DNA of 27,142 bases, from positions 1 through 27,142 of the forward strand of contig JAEDHT010000024.1 of NCBI GenBank assembly GCA_016296885.1, in the 5' to 3' direction. Position numbers and translations under genes: made by a program. The notes beneath the pieces were generated by a model. It did not search any database, had not been told where the DNA came from, and worked only from the letters and a program-made list of their open reading frames with translations. This DNA comes from Clostridiaceae bacterium. Its GTDB lineage: Bacteria > Bacillota > Clostridia > Oscillospirales > Acutalibacteraceae. Below are positions 8,066 through 15,590 of the stretch, in pieces. How positions within the stretch are numbered: position 1 is the first letter of the stretch; every line of letters starts with the position of its first letter.

Positions 8066-10069
8066 TTAAATATCCTCCTTAACATTGTAATGTTTTGTTT
8101 TAACAGCGAATGGCTCGAAAGGTTTGCCATCGCCTTCATAAAATTTATTAAAGAATTCTACAAATTGCAAACGGTTTGTGTGAACATAAGCGCCAAGTGC
8201 ATTTATACCAATATTGAGCAGATGTCCTATAACAAAGACCAGCACGAACACTATTGTACCAACAACACCGGTGCCACCTATAATGGCTATCTGATTGAAA
8301 ACCTGACCGATAACGCCGGTTGCCAGACCAAGTGCAAGCAGACGGCTATAAGATAATATATCGCTTAGATAGCTTGTAACTCCATAAATACCATAAAGAC
8401 CTTTTAATAATCGTTTTATAGGATTTACAGATTCTCTTCCTGAGAAGAAGACAACTATCACAGCTCCTATTATCGCAAGTATGCCTCCTACATTGCCTAC
8501 CTGAGTAGGAAGTAGCACGCCGGTGATATTATAGAGCATATCCATAGATAGCAAATATACTATGGCTCCACCCACAATGAGAAACCAGCTCAAACTGTCA
8601 TATACAGCATACATAGGATGGCCACTCTTAATATGCTTGTAAGCAAGCATTCCAAGTCCGGCAAAGAGATGGAATATTCCAAGAACAAACGAGAACATCA
8701 ACATTCGCATTGGTTCTTTTACAGGGTTAAACCATATTGCATCTACCACTATTTTATGATGGAAAAATGTCTCTGATATTACTGTTATGGCATCGCCAAA
8801 GAAGCTGCCAAACATCGCTCCCCAAAATATCGTAGAAATACCACAATACATAAACATTTTTAAACTTCGCTTGAGTCCCTCTTCCATGCGCTTAAACTTT
8901 TTTAAACAAATAAAGCACGCAAGCGCCATCACAAAACCATAACCTGCATCAGAGAACATTATGCCAAACAAAATGTAATAAAAAATTGACATAACGAATG
9001 TGGGGTCTATCTCTCTACGTTGAGGAAGACTATATGTTTCTATAACTCCCTCAACCGGTCTTGCAAAGCTGTTATTTTTGAGCACTGTGGGCACTTCTTT
9101 ACCATCACCGGGCTCCTCTAGCTCCACATAAGCCTCATATTTAGTGGTCAAGTCACTTTCAAGCTTTTCAGCGTTTTCGGCTGTAGCATATCCTGTGAGG
9201 ATAAAGCACCTCTTAGAATTAGAAAGACGTGTGATAACATCATATTTATCAGCTCGCATCACAAAATAATCTTCCATAAATTTGAGTGCATTTCGCATAC
9301 CTACGTTTTTTGTGATTTGCGATATATAGTCATCTATCTGTTTTTCATATTCTTTTATTCTTGATTTTAGCTCATCCAGTCGCTCTCTTGGAGTTGCCTT
9401 GGTTGGCAATGGTGGATAAGAAAACCCTACTGCTCTAAGCGCCTCTTCGGCCTGTTGGCTATACTTTTTGTGACAAATGGCACAAACGCAGGTCTGATCA
9501 GTGCTTGTGCTGAGTATCTCCAAATCAAAGCTCACATCGGGTGCTTTCACAGCAAGCTCCTTTAATAGGGTTTCACTATCCTTTGCATCAGGAAAGCTTC
9601 CTATAAATGCCCTTGTGCTGTGTGTACCTTTAAATCGCATCGAAATATCAAGCTCTAGCCATGCATTAAGCATTGTGCATTGATTTTCCAGCTTCAAAAT
9701 CTCCGCTTTAAGCTCTGCTTGCTTTTTTTCGCAGAGATTTATCTCTGCAGCCACACGCATAATCTCATCTTTGTTAGACACAAATTTGTAGTAGTCCTCA
9801 TCAGATATATGAGCCCTGCCCTCAAAAGATGATAACAGCGATTTCTTTTCGTAACAATACTTGTTAATAGCCTCCCATGCAGTTGCCGCTGCGGCTGATG
9901 ATTTTAGAAAGACATTTCTCTGTGACGATGTATCTTCCTGCACAAATCTATCATCAAACGGCGAGCAAACGATCTCAATCACACCTCGGCGTTGCAGATG
10001 TTCAAGAATATCTTTTCGGTGTTTTTTCAGCGCGTAAACACTAATTTTACGCATCTGAACAATTGCCAT
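8066..10069 (-). CDS. ntpI: V-type ATPase subunit I (membrane stator, a subunit)
   Basis: This 667-residue protein is the stator a/I subunit. The N-terminal half (about 1-350) is soluble with coiled-coil stretches; the C-terminal half has about seven or eight membrane segments, starting near FVMSIFYYILFGIMFSDAGYG. The highly conserved SYSRLLALGLA segment carries Arg576, the expected essential arginine facing the rotor glutamate. The ATG at 10069 has a strong GGAGGTG site 8 bases upstream. It lies 30 bases after the G/H subunit gene and 3 bases ahead of subunit K. Confidence 0.96.
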   Translation of the reverse strand: MAIVQMRKISVYALKKHRKDILEHLQRRGVIEIVCSPFDDRFVQEDTSSQRNVFLKSSAAAATAWEAINKYCYEKKSLLSSFEGRAHISDEDYYKFVSNKDEIMRVAAEINLCEKKQAELKAEILKLENQCTMLNAWLELDISMRFKGTHSTRAFIGSFPDAKDSETLLKELAVKAPDVSFDLEILSTSTDQTCVCAICHKKYSQQAEEALRAVGFSYPPLPTKATPRERLDELKSRIKEYEKQIDDYISQITKNVGMRNALKFMEDYFVMRADKYDVITRLSNSKRCFILTGYATAENAEKLESDLTTKYEAYVELEEPGDGKEVPTVLKNNSFARPVEGVIETYSLPQRREIDPTFVMSIFYYILFGIMFSDAGYGFVMALACFICLKKFKRMEEGLKRSLKMFMYCGISTIFWGAMFGSFFGDAITVISETFFHHKIVVDAIWFNPVKEPMRMLMFSFVLGIFHLFAGLGMLAYKHIKSGHPMYAVYDSLSWFLIVGGAIVYLLSMDMLYNITGVLLPTQVGNVGGILAIIGAVIVVFFSGRESVNPIKRLLKGLYGIYGVTSYLSDILSYSRLLALGLATGVIGQVFNQIAIIGGTGVVGTIVFVLVFVIGHLLNIGINALGAYVHTNRLQFVEFFNKFYEGDGKPFEPFAVKTKHYNVKEDI

Positions 10070-10099
10070 TTATGCATCACCTCCCAAAAAAAGGTCAAA

Positions 10100-10408
10100 T
10101 CATACTATTTCCTTTATGACTGCATCAATAATCTGATCTTTCTTCTGCGCTGAAAGCTTATTAAGATCATTTATCATTTCATCAGTCTTTTGCGAATACT
10201 TATCAAAGGCGGCTTGTGCCTTTTTATCGGCGTCCTCCATTTTGTGCTGCTCATTCTGTTCAGCTTCAGCCTTTGCATTTTTTATTATTACTTTTGCATC
10301 AGCCTCAGCCGATTTGATTTTTTCTGCCGCCGCCTGATTGGCATCGAAAACCATTTCATCAGCTTCTTTTTCTGCTTGGCGTAGCTTTTCTATTGTAGCC
10401 TGTGCCAT
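10100..10408 (-). CDS. V-type ATPase subunit G/H (peripheral stalk)
   Basis: This 102-residue, highly charged protein is almost entirely one long helix with heptad-like spacing (AQATIEKLRQAEKEADEM and onward). It is the expected partner of subunit E in the peripheral stalk (NtpF in Enterococcus naming, AhaH in archaeal naming). The start at 10408 (MAQAT) is supported by AGGTGGTGA 5 bases upstream. It is the first gene of the operon, matching the gene order of bacterial ntp operons. Sequence conservation in this subunit is low, so position carries much of the assignment. Confidence 0.85.
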   Translation of the reverse strand: MAQATIEKLRQAEKEADEMVFDANQAAAEKIKSAEADAKVIIKNAKAEAEQNEQHKMEDADKKAQAAFDKYSQKTDEMINDLNKLSAQKKDQIIDAVIKEIV

Positions 10409-10437
10409 CAAAATCACCACCTGACAGGTATTTATGT

Positions 10438-10477
10438 AAATTTGGGCAATCAAAGGAAATATTTTCCGCCCAAATTT
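10438..10477 (-). promoter_or_regulatory. Stem-loop at the 5' end of the V-ATPase mRNA
   Basis: A perfect 10-bp inverted repeat, AAATTTGGGC (10438-10447) with GCCCAAATTT (10468-10477), begins within a base or two of the predicted transcription start. In the mRNA it would form a terminal hairpin 30 bases ahead of the first start codon. Such 5' hairpins often protect mRNA from decay; a regulator site is the alternative. Confidence 0.6.
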
Positions 10478-10482
10478 AGCCT

Positions 10483-10511
10483 ATTATAACATTATTATCA
10501 GCAATAGTCAA
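10483..10511 (-). promoter_or_regulatory. Promoter of the V-ATPase operon
   Basis: On the minus strand TTGACT (10506-10511) and a perfect TATAAT (10483-10488) are 17 bases apart, with the start expected near 10476. It is one of the best sigma-A type matches in the window and fits a highly expressed operon. Confidence 0.82.
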
Positions 10512-10516
10512 TCATT

Positions 10517-10550
10517 TATACCGTTATATCTCTACTATTTTAGCGGTATA
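10517..10550. promoter_or_regulatory. Inverted repeat upstream of the V-ATPase promoter
   Basis: TATACCG (10517-10523) and CGGTATA (10544-10550) form a 7-bp inverted repeat with a 20-base spacer, beginning 6 bases upstream of the -35 box. The position would suit an activator or repressor, but no protein can be named. Confidence 0.3.
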
Positions 10551-10625
10551 GCAATTAACTATACATATTTTAAATTTATTAAAGGAGACTTTACAAACTA
10601 TAGTATTAACACATAACATAATAAA

Positions 10626-10671
10626 GAACACATCTCTTAGGAATTTTTATATTCACCACAGAGATGTGTTC
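10626..10671 (-). terminator. Terminator-like hairpin downstream of enolase
   Basis: A perfect 12-bp inverted repeat, GAACACATCTCT (10626-10637) and AGAGATGTGTTC (10660-10671), lies 29 bases past the enolase stop. The following minus-strand sequence (TTTATTATG) has only a weak T run and the loop is 22 bases, so termination may be partial. Confidence 0.6.
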
Positions 10672-10700
10672 CCATTTATCAAGAATAATTTCGTATTATT

Positions 10701-11939
10701 TTATATACTTAGTGCCTCTTCAATTCTCAAAAGGCGATTATACTTTGCGGTGCGGTCGGTACGACATGGTGCGCCTGATTTGATTTGTCCTGCATTGAGT
10801 GCCACAGCGATATCTGCTATTGTCGTATCCTCTGTTTCACCACTTCTGTGAGATATCACGCAGGTGTAGCCTGCTTTTTTTGCTGTTATGATAGTATCTA
10901 TCGTCTCTGTCAATGTGCCAATCTGATTAATCTTAATCAAAATCGAATTTCCTGCCGCTATGCTTATTCCATGCTCAAGTCGCTTTTGGTTGGTTACAAA
11001 GAGGTCATCTCCTACAAGCTGAACCTTGCCTCCAAGTCTCTCTGTGAGTTTAGTCCATCCGTCCCAGTCAAGCTCGCTTAGACCATCTTCAAGTGAGATG
11101 ATAGGATATTTTGCACAGAGCTGTTCCCAGTATGAAATCATCTCTTCACTGGTGTAATTCTTATTTCGTTTGGGCAAGTGATAAGTGCCATTTTCATACC
11201 ATTCGCTTGATGCCGCATCAAGTGCAATTTTCACATCATCTGTGGTATAGCCTGCTCTTCCTATAGCCTGAATTATAAGCTCGATAGCCTCCTCATCACT
11301 TGCAAGATCAGGAGCAAAGCCTCCCTCATCGCCCACAGCACATGATTTTGATTTTTCTTTTAATATTGTGCCAAGTGTGTGATAAATTTCACTGCAACAG
11401 CGCAAGCGCTCGCTGAATGTTGCCATATTCATAGGCATTATCATAAACTCCTGTATATCCACGTTGTTGCTTGCGTGAGCACCACCATTTAGTATATTCA
11501 TCATAGGTGTGGGTAGCACGTGCGCTGATATACCACCTATATATTTGTATAGTGGCAAACCTAAGGTCTTAGCCGCAGCCTTAGCACACGCTATAGACAC
11601 TGCGAGTATTGCATTTGCTCCAAGTCGTGATTTGTTCTCTGTGCCATCACAATTTATCATAGCATAGTCTATTGCCATCTGATTAAATGGATCGGCACCC
11701 TTAAGCAGTTCACGAATTGTTGTATTGATGTTACTCACAGCCTTGAGTACACCCTTGCCACAGTATCTTTGTCCGCCATCACGCAGCTCATGCGCCTCAA
11801 ACTGTCCTGTGGATGCACCCGATGGCACAATAGCAGTAGCTGTTATCCCATTGTTGAGAGTCACCTGTGCCTCAACTGTTGGATTACTTCTTGAGTCGAG
11901 CACCTCTCTGCCTACTATGTTTTCAATACACAACTTCAT
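10701..11939 (-). CDS. eno: Enolase (phosphopyruvate hydratase)
   Basis: Enolase converts 2-phosphoglycerate to phosphoenolpyruvate in glycolysis. This 412-residue protein has all the expected residues: His155 and Glu164 in the first loop region, Glu205 in GDEGGFAP, metal ligands Asp241, Glu284 (SLEDGL) and Asp311 (GDDLFVTN), the general base Lys336 in ILIKINQIGTL, SHRSGET at 363-369, and Lys387 in GQIKSGAPC. It is slightly shorter than the usual 425-435 because the C-terminal tail is short. The ATG at 11939 has GGAGGA 7 bases upstream. It is transcribed alone on the minus strand, divergent from the transporter gene at 12084. Confidence 0.97.
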   Translation of the reverse strand: MKLCIENIVGREVLDSRSNPTVEAQVTLNNGITATAIVPSGASTGQFEAHELRDGGQRYCGKGVLKAVSNINTTIRELLKGADPFNQMAIDYAMINCDGTENKSRLGANAILAVSIACAKAAAKTLGLPLYKYIGGISAHVLPTPMMNILNGGAHASNNVDIQEFMIMPMNMATFSERLRCCSEIYHTLGTILKEKSKSCAVGDEGGFAPDLASDEEAIELIIQAIGRAGYTTDDVKIALDAASSEWYENGTYHLPKRNKNYTSEEMISYWEQLCAKYPIISLEDGLSELDWDGWTKLTERLGGKVQLVGDDLFVTNQKRLEHGISIAAGNSILIKINQIGTLTETIDTIITAKKAGYTCVISHRSGETEDTTIADIAVALNAGQIKSGAPCRTDRTAKYNRLLRIEEALSI

Positions 11940-12019
11940 TATTATTCCTCCACTTCTTTTTTCTATATTTTAGTATTCTGTTATTTTTTTAAATTATTCA
12001 GACTTTTGATTAATATAAT

Positions 12020-12048
12020 TTGATAAAATTCGATAAAAATGATATACT
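12020..12048 (+). promoter_or_regulatory. Promoter of the EamA-NusG_II-Gx operon
   Basis: TTGATA (12020-12025) and TATACT (12043-12048) are 17 bases apart. The start would fall near 12055, downstream of an ATG at 12039, which rules out that ATG as the start of the transporter gene. Confidence 0.65.
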
Positions 12049-12083
12049 CAAATAAAATATTAAAACAAAGGAAGAAAAAATAT

Positions 12084-13043
12084 ATGTCTATACTTAAAGA
12101 AAGCATATTAAAAAATCGTTTTGTAGTTTGTCTGCTGGCTATCTTCTGTTGTGTATTGTGGGGCAGTGCTTTTCCTATGATAAAGGTGGGCTATGCCCTG
12201 TTGGAGATACCATCTAACGAGCCTTTCTCACAAATACTATTTGCAGGCATAAGATTCACATTAGCAGGTATACTTGCTGTGATAATCGGTAGTTTTATCT
12301 CAAAAAAGCCTCTTTTTCCAAAGAAAACATCACTTTTTAACATACTCAAATTGGCATTAAGTCAAACTGTATTACAGTATTTCTTCTTTTATATAGGGCT
12401 TGCAAACACAACCTCTGTAAAATCATCAATTATAAAAGGCACTGCAACATTCATTACCATATTAATTGCCTGCTTTTTATACAAGACAGAGAAATTTACA
12501 ACACCGAAGCTTTGGGGATGTATACTTGGTTTTACAGGTATAATAATAATCAACATCTTTGGCAACAGCCTGCAGGGTGGACTAAATTTCTTTGGCGAGG
12601 GATTTATTTTCTTTTCTAATATCACCAGTGCTTTTTCCACTTGTCTTATCAAAAAATATTCACAAAATGAAAATCCTGTGGTAATCAGCGGATACCAATT
12701 CTTTACAGGCGGACTCATCATGGTTCTCATTGGAGTTATCTTTGGCGGTCGTATTCACAATCCTAGCGCACAAGGCATAGCTGTTGTACTTTACCTTGCA
12801 TCTCTATCCGCTGTGGCTTACTCTATATGGGGACTACTGCTCAAACATAACGATGTATCTAATGTTGCTGTATTTAGCTTTATGACACCGGTATGTGGTG
12901 TGTTACTCTCAGGCCTTGCACCGGGAGAATCAGACAAAATTTTCGATATCAAAAACCTTATTGCTCTAATGTTTGTTTGTGCCGGTATATTCATAGTAAA
13001 TGTATTTTCAGACAAGGGCAAAAAGCAAGCAATTACCAAATAA
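12084..13043 (+). CDS. EamA-type drug/metabolite transporter (DMT superfamily)
   Basis: This 319-residue membrane protein has about ten hydrophobic segments arranged as two five-helix EamA repeats (roughly 15-150 and 165-310). The first helix holds the family pattern CVLWGSAFPMIK, and the middle has the GFTGIIIINIFG motif that ends the first repeat. Members export or import small metabolites such as amino acids, purines or drugs; the substrate cannot be told from sequence. The ATG at 12084 is preceded by GGAAG at 9 bases and lies after the predicted transcription start. It leads an apparent three-gene operon, 10 bases ahead of the NusG domain II gene. Confidence 0.9.
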   Translation: MSILKESILKNRFVVCLLAIFCCVLWGSAFPMIKVGYALLEIPSNEPFSQILFAGIRFTLAGILAVIIGSFISKKPLFPKKTSLFNILKLALSQTVLQYFFFYIGLANTTSVKSSIIKGTATFITILIACFLYKTEKFTTPKLWGCILGFTGIIIINIFGNSLQGGLNFFGEGFIFFSNITSAFSTCLIKKYSQNENPVVISGYQFFTGGLIMVLIGVIFGGRIHNPSAQGIAVVLYLASLSAVAYSIWGLLLKHNDVSNVAVFSFMTPVCGVLLSGLAPGESDKIFDIKNLIALMFVCAGIFIVNVFSDKGKKQAITK

Positions 13044-13053
13044 TATATATAAT

Positions 13054-13461
13054 ATGTATACAAACATTAATAATAGAAAAATCAAGACTTTTACCTTTGC
13101 GGATATAATATTAGCTATTGCTGTGCTGATAGCTTCTGTATTTTTGATGATGTCTTTATTCCATAGTAAGAGTAATTTGAGAGTGACAGTAAACAAAGAT
13201 GGCAAAGAGGTTTATTCTATCAATTTGCAAGACGTTTCAAAGAGCTTTGAATACAAAATAGATGGTGACATAAGCCTTTCTCTGCTTGTAGAATATGATG
13301 GAGTAACAGTGATAGAATCCGAATGTAAAGACAAAATATGCCAGAGTGCAGGAAAGCTAACAAAAAGCGGTCAGGTCGCTGTGTGTCTACCTGCTAAGGT
13401 GACGGTAAAATTAGATGATGTCGGAGATAATCACATCAGTATAGATGGAGTAGCACGATGA
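13054..13461 (+). CDS. NusG domain II-containing membrane-anchored protein
   Basis: This 135-residue protein has a single membrane anchor (about residues 14-38) and an extracytoplasmic beta-rich NusG domain II (about 45-135). Its hallmark is CKDKICQSAGKL...GQVAVCLPAKV with three cysteines, a pattern seen when this small domain stands alone in Firmicutes. Such proteins are commonly encoded next to Gx-family membrane proteins, as here; their function is not established. The ATG at 13054 has no clear ribosome site, but the gene begins 10 bases after the transporter stop, so coupling is likely. Its stop overlaps the next start by four bases (ATGA). Confidence 0.8.
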   Translation: MYTNINNRKIKTFTFADIILAIAVLIASVFLMMSLFHSKSNLRVTVNKDGKEVYSINLQDVSKSFEYKIDGDISLSLLVEYDGVTVIESECKDKICQSAGKLTKSGQVAVCLPAKVTVKLDDVGDNHISIDGVAR

Positions 13462-13997
13462 AGAAAAAAACATTTTCATCCAAAATCAAACTCGCACAAA
13501 GCTCTTTATTATGTGCAGTGGTTATTATTGTGTCGTTATTAGAATCCTTGTTTGATTTTGCTATGCATGTTCCGGGCATTAGATTAGGATTATCTAATGT
13601 AGTGATTGCTTCTAGTATAGAATTATTAGGGTTTGTACCGTCTATTTGCATAGTAATTATCAAAGCGATGTTTGCAGGTATCACAAGAGGAGTAACAGCC
13701 GGAATGATGAGCTTTCTTGGCGGAATTTTGAGCTTTGTGGCTATGTATGTTTGTATAAAGTCCAGATATTCTCCATTTGGATATCTTGGTGTGGGTATCA
13801 TGGGCGCATTGTGCCACAATTTTGGGCAATTCATTGGTGCTTTTATTATAGTTGGCGATGCAATAATCGCCTATTCCCCAATACTTTTCATATCAGCACT
13901 AATCACAGGGTGTATCACGGGAATATCTATGGGAATACTTAATCCAAGGCTACTATTGGCTTTAAACAAAACAAAAATGCAAAATATTGGAGCATAA
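13458..13997 (+). CDS. Gx transporter family membrane protein
   Basis: This 179-residue protein has about five hydrophobic segments and shows the conserved family core VPGIRLGLSNV and AGITRGVTAGMMSFLGG, plus HNFGQFIGA. The family is often labelled 'heptaprenyl diphosphate synthase component I', but its sequence is that of a small integral membrane protein resembling ECF-type substrate-binding components; the enzyme name is doubtful. It overlaps the NusG domain II gene by four bases, so the two are translationally coupled. A strong hairpin terminator begins inside its last codons. Confidence 0.85.
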   Translation: MKKKTFSSKIKLAQSSLLCAVVIIVSLLESLFDFAMHVPGIRLGLSNVVIASSIELLGFVPSICIVIIKAMFAGITRGVTAGMMSFLGGILSFVAMYVCIKSRYSPFGYLGVGIMGALCHNFGQFIGAFIIVGDAIIAYSPILFISALITGCITGISMGILNPRLLLALNKTKMQNIGA

Positions 13998-14017
13998 TGC
14001 CTAATATTTGCATTTTT
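13973..14017 (+). terminator. Terminator of the EamA-NusG_II-Gx operon
   Basis: The arms (13973-13988 and 14003-14017) read AAAAATGCAAAATATT and AATATTTGCATTTTT and pair with one bulged A; the stem ends in a T run. The left arm covers the final codons of the Gx gene. It could work in both directions. Confidence 0.75.
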
Positions 14018-14019
14018 CC

Positions 14020-14048
14020 TTTACAATTACATTAAAATGGTATATAAT
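14020..14048 (+). promoter_or_regulatory. Promoter of prfB
   Basis: TTTACA (14020-14025) and a perfect TATAAT (14043-14048) are 17 bases apart, directly after the preceding terminator and about 34 bases before the prfB ATG. Confidence 0.75.
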
Positions 14049-14081
14049 CCTTGATGAATAATATTTAAGGAATGATTTATA

Positions 14082-15206
14082 ATGGTACAGTTTGAAGAAT
14101 TGAAGCTTAGGCTTCTTGCTCTCAAAGACCCTATAGAAGAATTGGGCGATACCCTCGGTATAAAACCAATGCTCTCAGAGATAGCACAGCTCGAGTTGCG
14201 TGCAGCAGAACCAGGATTTTGGGATGATTTGGAAAATTCTCAAAAGATTCTCCAAAAAACAAGCTATCTCAAAGGCAAGGTAGACTCATACAACAGGCTA
14301 AAATCAAATTTTGAGGATACACTCACTCTTATCGAACTTGCAGACGAAGAGGAGGATCTCTCTGTGTATGATGATGCTGTGGCTGACTGCGATGCTGTAG
14401 AGGCGGCATTGGATCAGCTAAGATTATCCACACTTCTCACCGGAGAATACGATTCTAAGAACGCTATCCTCACGTTTCATGCAGGATCCGGTGGCACAGA
14501 AGCTCAAGACTGGGCAGAGATGCTATATAGAATGTATTGTCGTTGGGGTGAGAGCCACAACTTCAAGGTAAAAACTTTGGACTATCTTGATGGCGAAGAA
14601 GCAGGATTAAAAAGTGCTGTTATCCTTGTGGAGGGCGAAAACGCATATGGTTATCTCAAGAGCGAGGCCGGTGTTCATCGTCTGGTTAGAGTATCTCCTT
14701 TTGATGCATCCGGCAGAAGACACACCTCCTTTGCATCTCTCGAAGTTATGCCTGAGATAGACAAAGATGTTAAAATTGAGATTAACCCTGAAGATATAAA
14801 AATGGATGTTTACAGAGCCTCCGGTGCAGGCGGACAGAAAGTTAATAAGACCAGCTCCGCTGTAAGACTTACGCATATCCCTACAGGAATTGTAGTAGCT
14901 TGTCAGGTAGAAAGAAGCCAGCATCAGAACCGTGAGGTTGCTATGACAATGCTCATGAGTAAGCTTGTAGAAATCAAAGAGCGTGAGCATCTCGAAAAGA
15001 TAGAAGATATCAAGGGTGTTCAAAAGGAAATTACATGGGGTTCTCAGATTAGAAGCTATGTTTTCATGCCATACACAATGGTTAAAGACCACCGCACAGG
15101 TTGCGAAACAGGTAATATTAGTGCTGTTATGGACGGAGAAATAGACGAATTTATAAACGCCTATTTGAAATCCGAAAGCTTAAAGGATATCAAAGCGACA
15201 GAGTGA
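14082..15206 (+). CDS. prfB: Peptide chain release factor 2, no programmed frameshift
   Basis: RF2 recognises UAA and UGA stop codons and triggers peptide release. This 374-residue protein has the RF2 stop-recognition tripeptide SPF in VSPFDASGRRHTSF, the catalytic GGQ in SGAGGQKVNK, and a complete N-terminal helical domain (about 1-100). In many bacteria prfB needs a +1 frameshift near codon 25 at an in-frame UGA. Here the frame is open from the start codon through GDTLGIKPMLSEIAQLE with no UGA, so that feedback control is absent. The ATG at 14082 follows AAGGA at about 10 bases. A short hairpin (TGATAAG/CTTATCA) straddles the stop region. Confidence 0.95.
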   Translation: MVQFEELKLRLLALKDPIEELGDTLGIKPMLSEIAQLELRAAEPGFWDDLENSQKILQKTSYLKGKVDSYNRLKSNFEDTLTLIELADEEEDLSVYDDAVADCDAVEAALDQLRLSTLLTGEYDSKNAILTFHAGSGGTEAQDWAEMLYRMYCRWGESHNFKVKTLDYLDGEEAGLKSAVILVEGENAYGYLKSEAGVHRLVRVSPFDASGRRHTSFASLEVMPEIDKDVKIEINPEDIKMDVYRASGAGGQKVNKTSSAVRLTHIPTGIVVACQVERSQHQNREVAMTMLMSKLVEIKEREHLEKIEDIKGVQKEITWGSQIRSYVFMPYTMVKDHRTGCETGNISAVMDGEIDEFINAYLKSESLKDIKATE

Positions 15207-15227
15207 TAAGTAATTTACCTTATCAAT

Positions 15228-15491
15228 ATGAAAATACTAAAAAGGATTGGCAACTTTCTATTAACCACATTAATCAATCTGGGATTAAACATATGGCAGT
15301 CAATACCCGCATGGGTGTTGCTGGCACTTCATTTTTGGCTTAATATACCCATATGGCTATTTTGGATTGCCCTATTAATTTGGATAGTAGTTACAATGAT
15401 AAAGACAGCAATAGTATCATGGGCGGCGTGGTGCGCCGGCATACCGAACCCTCCCCCAAAAAACAAGAATCCGTACTCTCACAAAGACTGA
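15228..15491 (+). CDS. Small putative membrane protein, unrecognised
   Basis: This open frame encodes 87 residues. Two hydrophobic stretches (about 8-35 and 38-67, rich in W, L and I) are followed by a short polar, proline-rich tail, PNPPPKNKNPYSHKD. I do not recognise a family. It begins 21 bases after the prfB stop and could be read from the same transcript, but I see no ribosome site before the ATG. Its stop codon lies inside the terminator hairpin at 15468-15506. The amphipathic make-up argues for a real protein; the lack of a ribosome site argues against it. Confidence 0.45.
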   Translation: MKILKRIGNFLLTTLINLGLNIWQSIPAWVLLALHFWLNIPIWLFWIALLIWIVVTMIKTAIVSWAAWCAGIPNPPPKNKNPYSHKD

Positions 15492-15506
15492 GGATACGGA
15501 TTTTTA
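15468..15506 (+). terminator. Terminator downstream of prfB and the small membrane ORF
   Basis: AATCCGTACTCTC (15468-15480) and GAGGATACGGATT (15490-15502) pair with mismatches in the middle, and a run of five T begins at 15501. It overlaps the end of the small open frame. Confidence 0.75.
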
Positions 15507-15533
15507 TAATTTTAAACCAATTTAAAAGAAGTA

Positions 15534-15562
15534 TTTAACTTTATCTTGTAATATGATAAAAT
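15534..15562 (+). promoter_or_regulatory. Promoter of the dockerin protease gene
   Basis: TTTAAC (15534-15539) and TAAAAT (15557-15562) are 17 bases apart, about 29 bases before the ATG at 15591. The boxes are weaker than those of the V-ATPase or prfB promoters. Confidence 0.5.
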
Positions 15563-15590
15563 TCTTAAAAAAGTTGTTTAAGGTGATATT

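Noticed and set aside
12039..12083. Upstream ATG at 12039 as the start of the EamA transporter
   Set aside because: It lies upstream of the -10 box at 12043-12048, so it would not be in the transcript, and it lacks a ribosome site.
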